A stretch of 64,000 nucleotides of DNA, taken from contig OZ024724.1 of the NCBI GenBank assembly GCA_964016875.1, positions 37,719,786 through 37,783,785 on the forward strand, given 5' to 3'. The notes under the pieces were generated by a model. It saw nothing but the letters and a program-made list of their open reading frames with translations, searched no databases and had not been told where the DNA came from. The translations under genes and the position numbers were made by a program. This DNA comes from Fallopia convolvulus. Lineage: Eukaryota > Streptophyta > Magnoliopsida > Caryophyllales > Polygonaceae. Of this stretch, positions 22,101-34,515 are shown piece after piece (within the stretch, counting starts at the first letter, position 1; each line of letters begins with the position of its first letter).

Positions 22101-23514
22101 TGATCGCTCGTGTGTGCGAGGGTCTAGAGATACAATTTATAACCCGACCCCGTTGTAGCACGTGGTGGGTGTCGAACGCTCGGGAAATCTACTCGATTGA
22201 GGTGCCTAGACACTAGAAAGCTGGAAAGGAGAGCTTAAAACAAAGAAAAACAAAGAGAACAATCGGGACCGACACAAGTGTCACGTCGGGCCCGATGTTG
22301 GCGACAAGAGGGAAGTCGGGACCGACGTAGATCAAGTCGGGCCCGATGTAGCTGGGTTTGTCGAAATCAAAGATTGAAAGTAGATCTTGGGCTTTTGGGT
22401 TCCTTCTCTAGTAGATTAAGGCTTTTCCACCCCAATTCAAGCAATAAGTGATGATCGGAATAGGATCGAGTGCTTTCGCCTTCGTTCCAACCACTTCTAC
22501 ACATCGATCATTGGGGAAATCCCCTTCGAAGTAAGGTCTTGAGATGGACAAATGTTCACTTTCGCTACTTTGCCAATCACAAGCCTTGATTCCTTACTTT
22601 CGTAAGGAATTGTAGCTCTATGTAGAGTGGGTTCCTAGATCAAGCACTCAAGGCTATGGAATTGGGGTTTCTAGCCCAACCTAGCTAGAGTTTTCCCCCA
22701 TAACCCAAGATCAAGGAGATCTACTCCATATGGAAAACAAAGAAAGCAAACAAATCAAAAAGCAAAGCAATCAACATCATCAATCTCAAACCAAAGCAAA
22801 GTTTCATTCACAAATCAAAAGCAATCCACAAACTCCAATCCAAGGTTTCCAAAATCCACAAAATCAAAACAAAGCAAAGCTAATCTATCAACCAAACCTA
22901 TCAAATCTCCCTCTCCTTGGCCGATTCTCTCTCTTCTCCTTCTCCTCTCCTTCCTCCTTGCTCTCCAAGTATCCTCTTGAGAGTTTTTGAGGGTTGGTTC
23001 CTTGCTAAGTGTGGGAACCTCCTTAAATTAGAAGATAAGAGAGCCTTTATAGATGAGGGGCAAAAGTGGTAGTTTACAATTTCGTGCCTTGGAGCCCAAG
23101 AAGTCTAGTGACCGACTCGGACCGACACGGAGGACCTCGGGCCCGACTTATTGTGCAAGTCGGTCCGAGGTCGAAAAATCAAGTCGGGCCCGGCGTTGGT
23201 TGCAGCTCGGTCCGGACCTCGTTCCACCTTCTTCTTGTTGGCTTTTCTCTTGTTATTCTTCATGGCTTGCTCCTCTCTTTCCCTCTTAAGCTCGGGACTT
23301 CCTCCATGTTCCGATCCTCCTTCAAAATGGTCCTTGATCCATGCCAAAACACCTACAAAACACATAAAACGCGCATAGTCTCCGAATCTCATAGAAATAC
23401 GGGAACTAAGCTAAAAAGGAACAAAACACACAAGAAAAGGGGAAAAAGAAACATATTTACAAAGGAAATCATATATAAAAACACCACCAAATAAAGAGAC
23501 ATCAGCCGATTTGG
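22101..23514 (-). repeat. Solo LTR (Athila-like family), TSD GCCGA
   Basis: 1414 bp bounded by GCCGA at 22096-22100 and 23515-23519. Minus-sense ends are TGATGTCTCTT... and ...CGAGCGATCA. Inserted in the gypsy element between protease and RT; removing it plus one GCCGA rejoins host-element sequence. It contains two clusters of GTCGGRCCGAC-like near-palindromes (about 22265-22350 and 23105-23215). The layout near its minus-sense start resembles the solo LTR at 51365-52818. Confidence 0.88.
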
Positions 23515-23519
23515 CCTCT

Positions 23520-23960
23520 TTGGTGGTGGCGGCCTCATCTTCCATGGTCTTGAGACGTTTCATTTCTATTTGATCTTGTATAACCTCTGTAGGAGACATA
23601 GGTAAGACTGTAATGTGTTTCCCATGGTAATTGAACACATGTGTGTTCAAAAAGCCATCATGGATATCAGTCATATCACGCCGATCAATTGCCAAGGACG
23701 TCCCAACAAGAGGTGTGTAACGTCCATAGCAACTACATCACATAAAATAGAATCACAATATGGATCAATAGAGAAAGAAACCATACACTAAGGAGTGATC
23801 ATGTCACTTGTAGAAGAGAGGCATTGTAGACCATAGACTTGTTGATGCGGGGTTGTTTGCAAACTGAAGTGCTTGATCACCTTTTCGTTGATGAAATTAG
23901 AACAACTATCTTTGTCCACAATCAAGCTTAAAATAGCATCCATCATCTTACAACGGGTAT
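23520..23960 (-). pseudogene. Ty3/gypsy protease region, broken
   Basis: The minus strand reads through a retropepsin-like segment with SFSIDPYCDSILCDVVAMDV, then THLLLGRPWQ, the usual closing pattern of plant gypsy proteases, upstream of the RT at 20505-22100 and separated from it only by the solo LTR. The catalytic Asp motif is degenerate (IVDKDSCSNFI in place of D-x-G-A/S). Stops are present. No gag is recognisable beyond 23960. Confidence 0.75.
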
Positions 23961-24185
23961 GATTTTTTTTATAATGTAATATGTTTGATATATCATAGAA
24001 TCTAGGATAATGTTTCTAACTATATAATAAAATCATTCAATATATATCTAAGGATTTGCAAATACAGAAAATACTAAAATAAAAATTTAATTTATCATAA
24101 TATTTAGAGCAAATTTAGTTCAAAAGCAATTTGGGCCACCCTATTTAGGCCCTTGTTAAGCTCCCTCATTAAATTTGCTTTTTGT

Positions 24186-24200
24186 TAAGTATATAAGGCT
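24186..24200 (+). promoter_or_regulatory. Putative TATA box of the DUF1985-Ulp1 gene
   Basis: AAGTATATAAGGCTC is followed within 30-60 bp by a long CT-rich tract (24215-24265), a common plant core-promoter and 5' leader arrangement. It lies about 250 bp upstream of the first predicted donor site. Confidence 0.5.
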
Positions 24201-24539
24201 CAAATGATTTTTTTTATTCTTTTCCCTCTCTCACTCTCGTGCGCTCTCTCTCCTGTTCTCAAAAACCGCTCTCCAAAACCGATTGTTCAATCTCCAAAAT
24301 TGCTTTGAAAGTGTTTCTAGACTTCGATTTCTAGTCGGAATTCATTGTGAAATCTATCTATGAACTTGATTTGAAGTTCGTTTTCGAAATTCTGTTGTTT
24401 GTGGCAATTGGAAGTCGTTGTGTGATCGTCAACACGTGTCTGCTTCAGGTTAGGGTTTTTCTTTGTTCGATCTTCTTCGATTTTGTGTTTGTATTTTGGT
24501 CTATGTTTGCCTTTTCGGTTTGCTTTTAGTTTTTTTGTT

Positions 24540-27500
24540 TGCCGATTCGAAGATGAGTTGCATGTGATGATAGTAGATGACATGAGTCGTTTCGTTAGAT
24601 GCCATTGTTTTTGTTCTTTAGGATTTTGTGTTTCAATTCTTCTTTTTGTTTTGCATTGTTTATTGTTTGGATGTTGTGAAGTGAAATTCCCGATTTTGAT
24701 ATTATGTTGAATATAGTGATGACAGATTGTAACTATGCTTAGTGCATTAGCTTTCCTGATTTTTTGTGATGATAGTAACATATTGATGCAATATGTTGTT
24801 TTTTTTGTGCACGTTGTGTATGTTGTGATTATAGCTATTTTTTATGATAGTCGTTGGTGATGATATTGGCTTTTTATTAGGTTTATTAGTTGCGATGACA
24901 GTTGTTTGTGATGACAGTTATTGTTATTGATGATAGTGTATTGATTTTAATTGTGTTTTAGTGACATTAGTGATGACAAAGTGTTTACGTGAGAGTTGAG
25001 ATATGTGGTATTTTCTTGTGATGACAGTGACTTTTTCTTATGTTTAGGGGTTGTGATGATAGTTGTTTGTGACGACAATGGCTTTTTCTTATGTTTATCA
25101 GTTTGTGAAGACAATTGTTGCTATTGATGATAGTATATTGTTTCTAATTGTGTTTTATCGACATTAGTGATGACAAAGTGTTTACTTGAGAGTTGAGACA
25201 TGTGGTATTTGTTTGTGATGACAGTGCCTCTTTCTTATATTTATGAGTTGTGATGACAATTGTTTACTATTAACGATAGTATATTCATTATAATTATGTT
25301 TTAGAGACATTTAGTGATGACATTGTTTTTTTGCTGATAGTTTTAAACATGGATGACAAAGTGTTTACTTGTGAGTTTAGACATGTGGTATTTGGCTGTG
25401 ATGACACATATTAATCAAGTTTTTTGTTTTCCAGGATAAATAATGGAGACTAAGCAATTGCAATATATGGTACCAGTATCATACTTAAGATGTTTTCCAC
25501 CTCATCAAGTGTCATCTTAAATCTGATGCGTTTAGTAGGTTAGGTGTTGGTGCTTTGGTGCAGTTTTACAGTTAGATGATACTATACCACTTCGTTACAA
25601 ACTTATACATTATGCCATCATGTGTGAGTTAAAAACTTCATATAAGCATGATATGTAGTTTAGAATAGGAGGTAATGTGTGTCGTTTTTGTTTGATGGAC
25701 TTCGATGTTGTCACTTGGTTGAATTGTGAGAATTTAGGTGATTTTGATATCACTAAAGTTGATCCCATTGATGTCATAGGTGTGGATAAGTGTGATTTGG
25801 ATCATTTACGGTCTGTTTTTATAAAAGAAAACAATCGTTCCAAGAAGTTTAAACTTGCAAACCTGTTGATCCTTGAGGCTGTTTTTCTTCCTAAATGGGA
25901 TAAGGTTCCTATAGATCCAACTCATATTGCTTTTTCAAATTATTTGGAGAAATTTTATGCTTATCCTTGGGGTAGATTGTTCTTTGACGCTTTGCTCGAT
26001 AGCTTGTTGCATGTGAATCGTACCCCACGTAACCCGGAGATGATGAAAAAGCCAAACTATATACTTGACTTCAATGTGTTTGGATATCCTTTTGGATTTA
26101 TGATAATGTGTTGTTATATTTTTTGATTTATTTTTTGATGTTAATTGCTTCTGCAATGATTTTTAGTGTTTTTTGTGTGTGTTGTTATAGTTGTGGGTTG
26201 TGGAGACTTTTCCAGCTTTTCGAGGTATTTCATCTTGCTATTAGAGGAGGTGAAAAACAAGTCCCTTATATGGTGCGTTGGCGTAGCACTTCACCTCAAC
26301 TTGTTGGTTGGAAATCAATTTGTGATGTTGGGGACAAGAAGCTGGTACATTTTTTATTTTTGTTGATAAATTTTGATGACAGTTGTAACTTGTAGAGTTT
26401 ATTTAATGACGACAGTTTAATTTGTTTTATTTTGATGACAAGAATGTGTGTATCGCTCGTACTCAGAATATGCTGCATTTATCACATGTGACTATCCTGA
26501 TGAGGTTGTTGACCTTGTGTACAATGATCTTGTGAAACGGATTATACTGAAGCAAAAAGAGATTGACGGTGAAGGATCTAAGTCTGATACGGAGGATGAA
26601 CTTTCTGATTTTGCTCTTGCTCCACGAGCTGCAGTTATTGAAAAAGGCAATGTTGGTGGTAAGAGGAAGATTAGATGCACAGATGCAAAGGCTAAAGGGA
26701 TAGGAAAAAAGGATTCTCAAGAGAAACCGAAAGAGCGCTCTAAAATTGTGAAGAGAGAAGGTAGGAGATTACAACTTCCTAGAGCGGCTAAAACTAAGGT
26801 TGATGACAGTGCGCATAAGGTTCCGAGGATTGCAAAGGATCAAAGGAGCCCGAAGGATCCAAAGGGTTAAAAGGATTTGGGCGTGAGTGGTCGGAAGACT
26901 CGTGTCAACAATGTGCCTAAGATTATTGAAAAATTTAAGAGGCCAAAGTTAAAGGAAGATTTAATGAAGCTCTAGAGAAGGATTGTCCAGAGAAGAAGGA
27001 TGTGGATGATAATGAAACTGATTTGGAAGTCGCTAGGATTTTGTCCACTGATGATAACATTTTTGTTAAAGATGGAGGCGAAGGTGCCAGTTTTACAGTT
27101 GATAAAGTATGTTCCACTAGATATAATTCCAAGTCAAGAGCAAGGCAACAAAGTTGGTTGAATCTGTGAAAGATGGTCAAGAGCAAGCCAACAGAGTTGT
27201 TGAAGGTGAAGTAGGTGTAGAAGGGCAAGCTGGTGATGACAAAGAAGTTAATGAGGATTAACCAGCGCAGGATCAAGTAGGTGGTGATGACAAAGAAGTT
27301 AATGAGGATGAACCAGTGAAGGATCAAGTAGAGGGTGATGACACAGAAGATAATCATGAAGAACCAGTTGAGGATGAAGCAATAGTTGATGACAAAGAAC
27401 TTGGATCTCTTGAACACAAAATTGATGACCTAGGTGAGTTAAGTTCAAGCTTTTTTTCTATCTCCTCGGATGAGTTAGGTTTCGATATGCATGGACTTTT

Positions 27501-28340
27501 ACAAGATGTAATGGATAATTGCTCTCAACTTACTGAGCATGGACATTTGTTTGGATCTTTGTTTGAAGCTTCAAAAGAAGAAGGTGCAACCTTTGAGATT
27601 GAAGAAATTTTTCATAATCCAACGGTTCAAGCTGTAGATGATGCAAAGGAAACGGTTGAACTTAGGAGGTCTAGCAGATTTTTGAAGCTAGGCTCTTCAA
27701 CCACAACTCCATATACTGTTGAGAAGGATAAGAAGATAAAGAAAAAGAGATCTTTATTACCTAAGCCTCCAAAGCAATTCTTTTATGGAGATGATGTCCG
27801 TAAACCATTTTACGATTGGTATAATAACGGGTATGTTATTTATAAGTTATGTTCTTTTTTTTTTGTGATGATAGTAGTGTTTTGACAGTTTTTTGTGATG
27901 ATAGTATTGCGATGACATCATAACAGTTTTTATGATGATAGTCATGTGATGATAGTATTGTTGTGATGACAGCATGTTTATAATGCTCTGATGACAGTTT
28001 TTTTGTATTGATTGTATTGTGATGACAATAATGTGATCATTATGATGATGATGATGTAATATAGAAATATTGTATGATGATAGTAGTGTTTTGACAGTTT
28101 TTTATGATGATAGTATTGCGATGACAGTTTTATGATGATAGTATTATTATGATGACAGTATGTTTATAATGCTATAATGATAGTCTTTTTGTGTTGATTG
28201 TATTGTGATGACAATAATGTGATGATTATGATGATGAGGATGTGATATAGGAATATTTTAATGATAGTTGCTTCTTTTTGTTACAAGTTTCAGTTTCAAT
28301 ATAGCTCAATAACAACTTGTATTCTCTTTTTTGTGTTAGT
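24540..28340 (+). repeat. TGATGA(C/T)A motif array, left part
   Basis: TGATGACAGT, TGATGATAGT and close variants recur every 20-60 bp through the first intron (24540-25420) and again at 26365-26440 and 27860-28270. They are nearly all in the same orientation, in introns of the DUF1985-Ulp1 gene. Some copies fall in exons, where GATGAC encodes Asp-Asp (for example 26800 and 27229-27340). Confidence 0.85.
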
Positions 28341-28521
28341 GAAAAAAATGCTACTGTTGTTGGATCTAATCAAAAGCTTAACAAGAAGTTTTGTAGACTG
28401 CTTAAGAGTAACAGACTTTGGTTAGGAGATGAGGTAAGTATCTGATCAAATGATATCCGTGCATTTGTTCAATTTCCTTGTTGTCAATTTAATTGTTGAC
28501 ATTTCATGTCTTTTTGTAGCA

Positions 28522-29413
28522 AGAAAGACGAGAATTCAGCAAAGTTCTAACGACCCTGTGGGGGTCGGTACCGAGGCACGCAAGGTCGTTAGCGAACATC
28601 CGAGTCGGCGCAATTAATGATATTTTATCCCTATTATTAGATAGTTTTAAGGGATATATCTTTTAGAGATTTATTTCCTTTTAGATAGATTAGTTTTCTC
28701 TATAAATACTCTTGCCTAGCACCTTCTTTTAATTATCAATTCCCTTGGGGGCGTGAGAGGGGGATAGAGAGTAGAGATTGGAGATTACTTGGAAGACAAG
28801 TTTGCTTTGGATTTGCTTGTACGTTTCCTTTTTATTAATTTAGATGTTTTTAATTATGAATTGTGAGTAGTCTTTCTCTCTAAGGTTGGGGTTAAACCCA
28901 ACAATGGTTATGTATGCTTGCCTTTTATCATGTCTTGATTGTTTTTATCATAATTCTTCTCTCTTGTTCTTAACTCCTTGAAACAAAGTGGATAGGAATT
29001 TCTCATTCATAGTTGAAGCGAAAGCGGAAACCTTGAATCAGAATAGTCAATTTAGGGTTTTGAAGCGAAAATGGTCAATCCTAATTGAAGTAGAAGAGAT
29101 AGATAGTAAGTTATTTGATTGAACGAAAGTTAGTTGATTTACTTGCTTAGGTTAACGAAAGTTAACAACTTTATATGATAAAAGCATGATCTATGTGTTT
29201 CATTGGCATATGTATGCATATTTGTTTTTGTGGGGACACCTTAACTTTAGAATTTCTCTCTTTTGATTTAAAAATCTAAACTTTCTCTCTTACTTGCGCT
29301 CTAAGTAAGAACATAACTTGATACTGACTTTCTCCTGTGGACGAACCTGACTCCCCTGTACTCAGTTGGGTCTTGATTATAAATTTATTTGTTGTCAAGA
29401 ATCCCTCTCAACA
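28522..29413 (+). repeat. Truncated 5' LTR of the Athila-like element
   Basis: 892 bp corresponding to the distal part of the 3' LTR from about 37000 onward (shared AGAATTCAGCAAAG, then TAGTTTTAAGGGATATATC). The first ~590 bp present in the 3' LTR are missing. It ends CTCTCAACA before the primer site TAGCGCCATTGCCGGGGA (29417-29434). Confidence 0.82.
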
Positions 29414-29850
29414 AATTAGCGCCATTGCCGGGGAGATTTCAACGGTCCCAAGTTTTGTTCTTTTAGCGTTTTTCGGGACTCTTCCGAGTCGGTAACGACC
29501 CACTAAGGTCGGTACCGACCCTGCCGGCAAACCCAATTTTCTTTTCTTTTTCTGTTTGTTTTCATGACTATTGTCGAGTCGGTAACGACTCTACCCAGGT
29601 CGGTACCGACCTTGTCGATAGATCGGAGTTAATCCTTTTAGTTTTTATTTTACGGGATCATTGTAGGCTAGTTACCGACCCTCTGGGCCTCGGTACCGAT
29701 CCTCCTTTGAGAACCCATTTTGCTTTTGCTTTTGTTTTTGTTTTTTTATTACAGCGTATGTCAGCTGAAGGACGTTGAGTTGTCTCTAATCCAGTAGTAG
29801 ACTCTGAACCCGAGCGATCTTTCCACCGTTGATTAAGAGAACGCAAAGCA

Positions 29851-32800
29851 ATGGCTACACCTGAGGAGATGGCACAATAGATGGCCAATTTCCAACAACA
29901 GATGGAGCAGCTCCAGGCTGACAGAGATCGTGAGGGAGAGCACATTGCACGTCTACGAGAGCAATTGGATTCCTTTCCAAAGAACGCTCTTGGGACATGC
30001 ATCTAGAACTGAGGGTGCCAGAATCAGCAATTGAGCTTTCTGAGATTTAGAAAACCTTTGAGATCAAACCTCAATTCATATCCTTGATCAAAAGGGCTCA
30101 GTTTGAGGGAAAACCCATTGAGTGCCCAATAAACATATTAGAAATTTCCTTGATTTATGTGACACTATTGCTGCTAACGGTTGTCTCTTTAGAATATATT
30201 TTGTTGAAAGCTTTTAAGTGGTCTCTTACATGAAAGGCCCTGAGTTGGTTAGAGAGCCTACCTCCCAAGTAAATAAAGAAGTGGGAAACTCTGGATGACT
30301 TGTTCATGACAAAGTTCTTCCCACCTGCCAAAACCACGGAACTAAGGAAACGCATCAGCTCCTACCACCAACTGCCTAATGAGACCTTTGTGGAGACATG
30401 GGAGAGATTCAAGGAGATGCTTAGACAGTGCCCTACCCATGGGCAACCACAATATGTCAAGAAATCTTCTTCCAAGGGATCAATGTTGAAATAAAGAACC
30501 GCATCAACCTGCATACTGTTTGCGGTTTCATAGAGATGGATACCGATGAGGCGTGAGAATTGCTTGACAAGTTGACCAACTACGATGCAATGTATGGAAT
30601 GCAGCAGGCCCAACAGCCCCAACGAAGGCTGTAACATCCCCGACCAAAATGCATACGTCATGCATTCATATAATATTAATAGCATATGCATAGCATATTG
30701 GCATGATATATAGTGAGTTTTTAAAAGTAATATTTATTTTCTAATTAAGTTTATTATATTTTATAAAGTTTTTAACTAAAAATTAATTATTAATTATTTG
30801 AGGGTAAAGTTTGTAGTAAAGGAGATTTGAGGGTGAAAATCATAATTTTTTAAATGTTTTGCCGACTTATTTGGCTATAAATGTGGGAGTTCTTTGATTC
30901 TTCAATGTTAAGCTACGAGAAAGGTTCCCAAAAAAAGCGAGAAGAAGAAAAAAGAAGAGAGGAGATAAAAGAGTTTAATTTTATTGTTTTTTTATCGGAT
31001 CTGGGACAAGATTTCTTCTATCGGGTTTTAATCTCAAAATACAAGCGTGATTTGGTAAGTTTTTAATTAGTTAATGGTTTATCTGGATTTTTCTAATTTT
31101 TCCAAATCTAGATCTACAGTTGATTTTGATTTGAAAATCGGTTGATCTATAGTTTTCAGAGGGTGTTTTGGATATTGGTTTTATATTCAGTAAAAGATTT
31201 CAGAGTAATTTTAGGGTTTTTCTTTGTAATGATATTAAGGAGCCCTTTGATCAATTTTTACAGAAAGGTTTGAACTAGAAAAATGTTCGTCTATATATAT
31301 AGTTTATCGATGTCAAGTTTTAAAGGATTTGGAATTATGCACAAGAAGTTATAATGCATTCTGGCATTTCATTGCATTTGGGATTAAAGTTTGTAAGAGT
31401 AAATAGGTTGTTTTGCATTGGGTTATATATAGGAGCACAAGTCATAGATCATGGTCAAGGAAAAAGGGAAGAGATATAGTATCTATCTTGAACAGGTGAG
31501 TATAGACCGGAGATTCAACCCTATGTGCTATATGTGCCATATGAATATATGAGCTATATGGATATATGTGATTTATGTATATATATATATATATATGTGC
31601 TATATGAGCTATATGGATACATGTGTTATATCGATTATATGGATATATGCGTTTTATATGATAGCTCTGAAATTTCCAGAGTTGTTTGCACAGGATGTAT
31701 GTTAACAGATGGCATATGATATATGGTTACATGATGCACTTGATTTCATAGTATATTGCAATGAGATTAAAAGGACATGTGACTGTCTTGCCCTGAATTT
31801 GTATACAAAAGAGACCTACGGGTCGTATGAGGCCTAAGATGCCTAAGAGATGGTAAATGAGCAAATGAGGCCTAAGATGCCTAAAAGTCGGTAATGGAAA
31901 AGAAAAAAAGGTTGGTGTATGAAAAGAGTCGGTTATTGAAACCCGGGGCAGATTCAGGCTTGAACAGTTCACAGAATAATGAATCGGATACATCGACATT
32001 TGCATTTGCATAGTAAATTCCTATATGACATATGTATATTATGTATGTATATGTACATGGACTAAATGTTTGACTCTGTATGAAATAATTGATGATGGTT
32101 TATATTCACTTAGTATGCGACTCACGTAAATCGCAAAACAATTTTTTTCAGGTTCAGCTAGAATTTTCTGACGTGTGTCTCTTTTAGAGGTCACATTCAT
32201 ACAGGTCGGCCGACTGAAACTCAATGCAACCTTCTCCTCCTCATTTTGCATCATAGACATATGGGTTGTAATAGAAGTTAGAGTAATAATAATATTAGCA
32301 TAAGAAGTAACTACCTATATGTATGTGTGTGCAACCTTTTATGGTTGTTACTTTCTGATATGTCCTGATGTAAAAATAGTTGCTATATGTGAATTATCTC
32401 TTTATATAAGAGATAATTTTACAAAGTATGTCATAGGATATAAGGGTGTCACAAAGTCTCTATAATCCAAACAAGGACGAGGTAGACCCCGAAGTGAAGC
32501 ACCATTTCTTGCAAGATGAGATCAACCGTCTGAAAAAACAGGTAAGTTATCTTAAATTATCTCCATCTTGTCTTGAATGCAGGTCTCAAGCCCATGCTAC
32601 TTCTGCCTGCACTAACTTGTAACAGATTCATGTTGTTGAGGCATATGAAGAAGCTAACTACATGAGGGGTCCATATAGGAACCAAGGTAATACTTTTTAT
32701 GCAGGGAGGATAACAATCAGTCCACCTGGAGCAATTATGCAAATAGCCAACAGAGCCAACCTCCTCAACAAGAACAAAGGGTTCCTCCTTACAGACCTCC

Positions 32801-33240
32801 GGGCTATCAAGAGCCACCTTCATGGGTACAAGGGCTGCAAGAGGATATTAACAGAGTCCACAACAAGATTGATGGAGTCCGTGATGACCTAAAAGGTGTA
32901 CAAGTACAATTGGGAGAGATCAAAAAATGGAGAAAAAGTGTAAACTCCCTACTTGATAACATGACTGCACAGATTCCAAGACCTCAAGGTCAACTCCCGG
33001 GCCGCCCTGAAGGAACCCGAGAGGACAAATTGCAGCAATACACCTTAGGAGCGGGAAGGAGTTGCCAGATCGAGCCAAGAGTACAGATATTGAGCACGGG
33101 GATGAAGATAATGCCTCAGTCAAGACCGTTACCGACCCCAACAAAGTCGATATCGAGGCTCAACCAGTCGTTATAGATACTTCCCAGGTCGTTAATGCCC
33201 CACCCATGCCAGGTAAGTCTTCTGAACCAAACTCTTAGTT
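29851..33240 (+). pseudogene. Athila-type gag, interrupted by stops and a solo LTR
   Basis: The start region at 29851 (MATPEEMAQ, stop after nine codons) precedes a Gln-rich coiled-coil-like stretch. The Retrotrans_gag domain follows in shifting frames (about 30050-30490: PQFISLIKRAQFEGKPIECP, FMTKFFPPAKTTELRKRISS, ETWERFKEMLRQCP). After the solo LTR (30630-32453) the frame resumes with a C-terminal part (32470-33180) containing YRPPGYQEPPSWVQGLQ and a QIPRPQGQLPGRPEG motif typical of the region before the Athila protease. Athila Gag forms the virus-like particle. Multiple stops and frame changes mean this copy makes no full protein. Confidence 0.78.
30630..32453 (+). repeat. Solo LTR nested in the Athila-like gag
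   Basis: 1824 bp starting TGTAACATCCCCG and ending AAGGGTGTCACA. Flanks AAGGC (30625-30629) and AAGTC (32454-32458) look like a target duplication with one change. No primer site or coding region inside, so it is an LTR left by recombination. Includes a TATATA-rich run near 31560-31600 and a short GA-rich stretch at 30940-30970. Confidence 0.78.
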
Positions 33241-33589
33241 TTTTACCGACCTCCAAAGGGTCAGTACTGACCCTTCTCCTACACCAGTCGACCTCCAAAG
33301 GGTAAGTCTTCTCCTACACCAGTCTTCTGCACAGATCCTCGATCCGGGCCTCTTTCTACCCCGAGTACGTCAAAAACTCTTCCTTTCCCAATTAAAAAGT
33401 CTAATGATGTCACGGAAGGAAAGTTTAGACGTTTTGTTAAGATTCTTCAAGGGTCAAATATTTCTATTCTATTTACCGAAGCCCTTATAGAAATGCCTGC
33501 CTATACTAAATTTTAAAAAGAGATCTTAAGCAGGAAAAAACCAATTTTTCAGCTAATTGATGAAGTCCGATCCATAATACTCCCTGAAA

Positions 33590-33960
33590 AGCTTGACGAT
33601 CTTGGTAAGTTTGCAATTTACAATTGGTATTGGAACTCACCGTTTCAAAGCGTTTTGTGATTTAGGAGCCAGTACCAGCCTATTTCCATTATCTATTTGG
33701 TTAAAAGCCAATATGGGACTGCTGGAGCCCATCAATATGAGGTTTATATGGCGGATGGATCTTGTGTCAAGGAAACTGGAGTCATTGACGATGTCTCTAT
33801 CCAAGTTGGAAAATTCTTTGTCCCAAACGATTTTATTGTTCTAGATATGCCTGAAGACCCTGTGGTGCCAATCATTCTTGGAAGACCATTCTTAGCCACC
33901 GTTGGTGCACGAGTTGATGTTAGAAATGGACTTCTCACGTTTGATATATGAGAAGAAAAA
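33590..33960 (+). pseudogene. Athila-type retropepsin, frameshifted
   Basis: The active-site segment FKAFCDLGASTSLFPLSIW (about 33645-33705, D-L-G-A-S) is in one frame and the rest (SQYGTAGAHQYEVYMADGSC, KFFVPNDFIVLDM, IILGRPFLATVGARVDVRNG) in another, so a frame change lies near 33705. The order and spacing are those of Athila proteases. The RT that follows in complete elements is absent. Confidence 0.8.
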
Positions 33961-33984
33961 GTCAAGTTTCGCTTCAATCCAGTA

Positions 33985-34515
33985 GTGAACGAGGTTGCTA
34001 GTTGTAGTACTGAGGAGTCTACCAACTCGCCATGGCTCGGTATCGACCCTTCCCTGAGTACAGGCACGAAGAAATACAAGGACAACCCGACTACTAAGGA
34101 GCCTACTGACCCACCTTGGGTCGGTAACGACCCCTTCATGACGAAGAACACTGTCGGTGGCGAATTTATGTACGATATCGAGGCCATCCCTTATCCAGAT
34201 AGGTCGTTAAAGACCCTTATTCCCTCGGTAACAACCTCCTACATGATCGATCCCAATGAGTCTTCTAGCTCTAATCCTATTAATTCTGGTCATGATCCCT
34301 TCTCCTATCCTTGTTCTATACTAGATCCTACTATTAGTCCTATGAAAGAGTCGAAACCTCCTTGGTTTTCGGACTATACTAACCCTGTTGTAGGATTACC
34401 AAGCATACTTGTGGATGATAGAGGACCATATCTTTTGGAAAGGGGCTTTGATGTTGTTTCTGCTAAGTATGGGGTTTCTCATGATTCCTACAAGGCCAGG
34501 TTTAAGCCGCCTTAA
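33985..34515 (+). CDS. Pro/Ser-rich ORF after the Athila-type protease, unknown
   Basis: 176 codons (first codon possibly later than the listed start) following the protease, rich in Pro, Ser, Asp and Thr, with no domain I recognise. In complete Athila elements the RT would begin around here; this ORF shows no RT motif. Several Thr-Asp-Pro-Pro and Gly-Ile-Asp-Pro phrases arise where the element's recurring GGTCGGTANCGACC-type DNA motif falls in frame, suggesting that the motif, rather than protein function, shapes the sequence. It may be a spacer or a captured sequence. Confidence 0.4.
   Translation: MNEVASCSTEESTNSPWLGIDPSLSTGTKKYKDNPTTKEPTDPPWVGNDPFMTKNTVGGEFMYDIEAIPYPDRSLKTLIPSVTTSYMIDPNESSSSNPINSGHDPFSYPCSILDPTISPMKESKPPWFSDYTNPVVGLPSILVDDRGPYLLERGFDVVSAKYGVSHDSYKARFKPP

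Noticed and set aside
22730..23494. ORFs inside the solo LTR at 22101-23514
   Set aside because: Low-complexity Ser/Pro/Lys-rich translations of LTR sequence bounded by a TSD.
24317..24781. 154-codon minus-strand frame in the Ulp1 gene's first exon and intron
   Set aside because: Lys/Asn/Thr-rich translation of the complement of a T-rich leader and intron; no domain.
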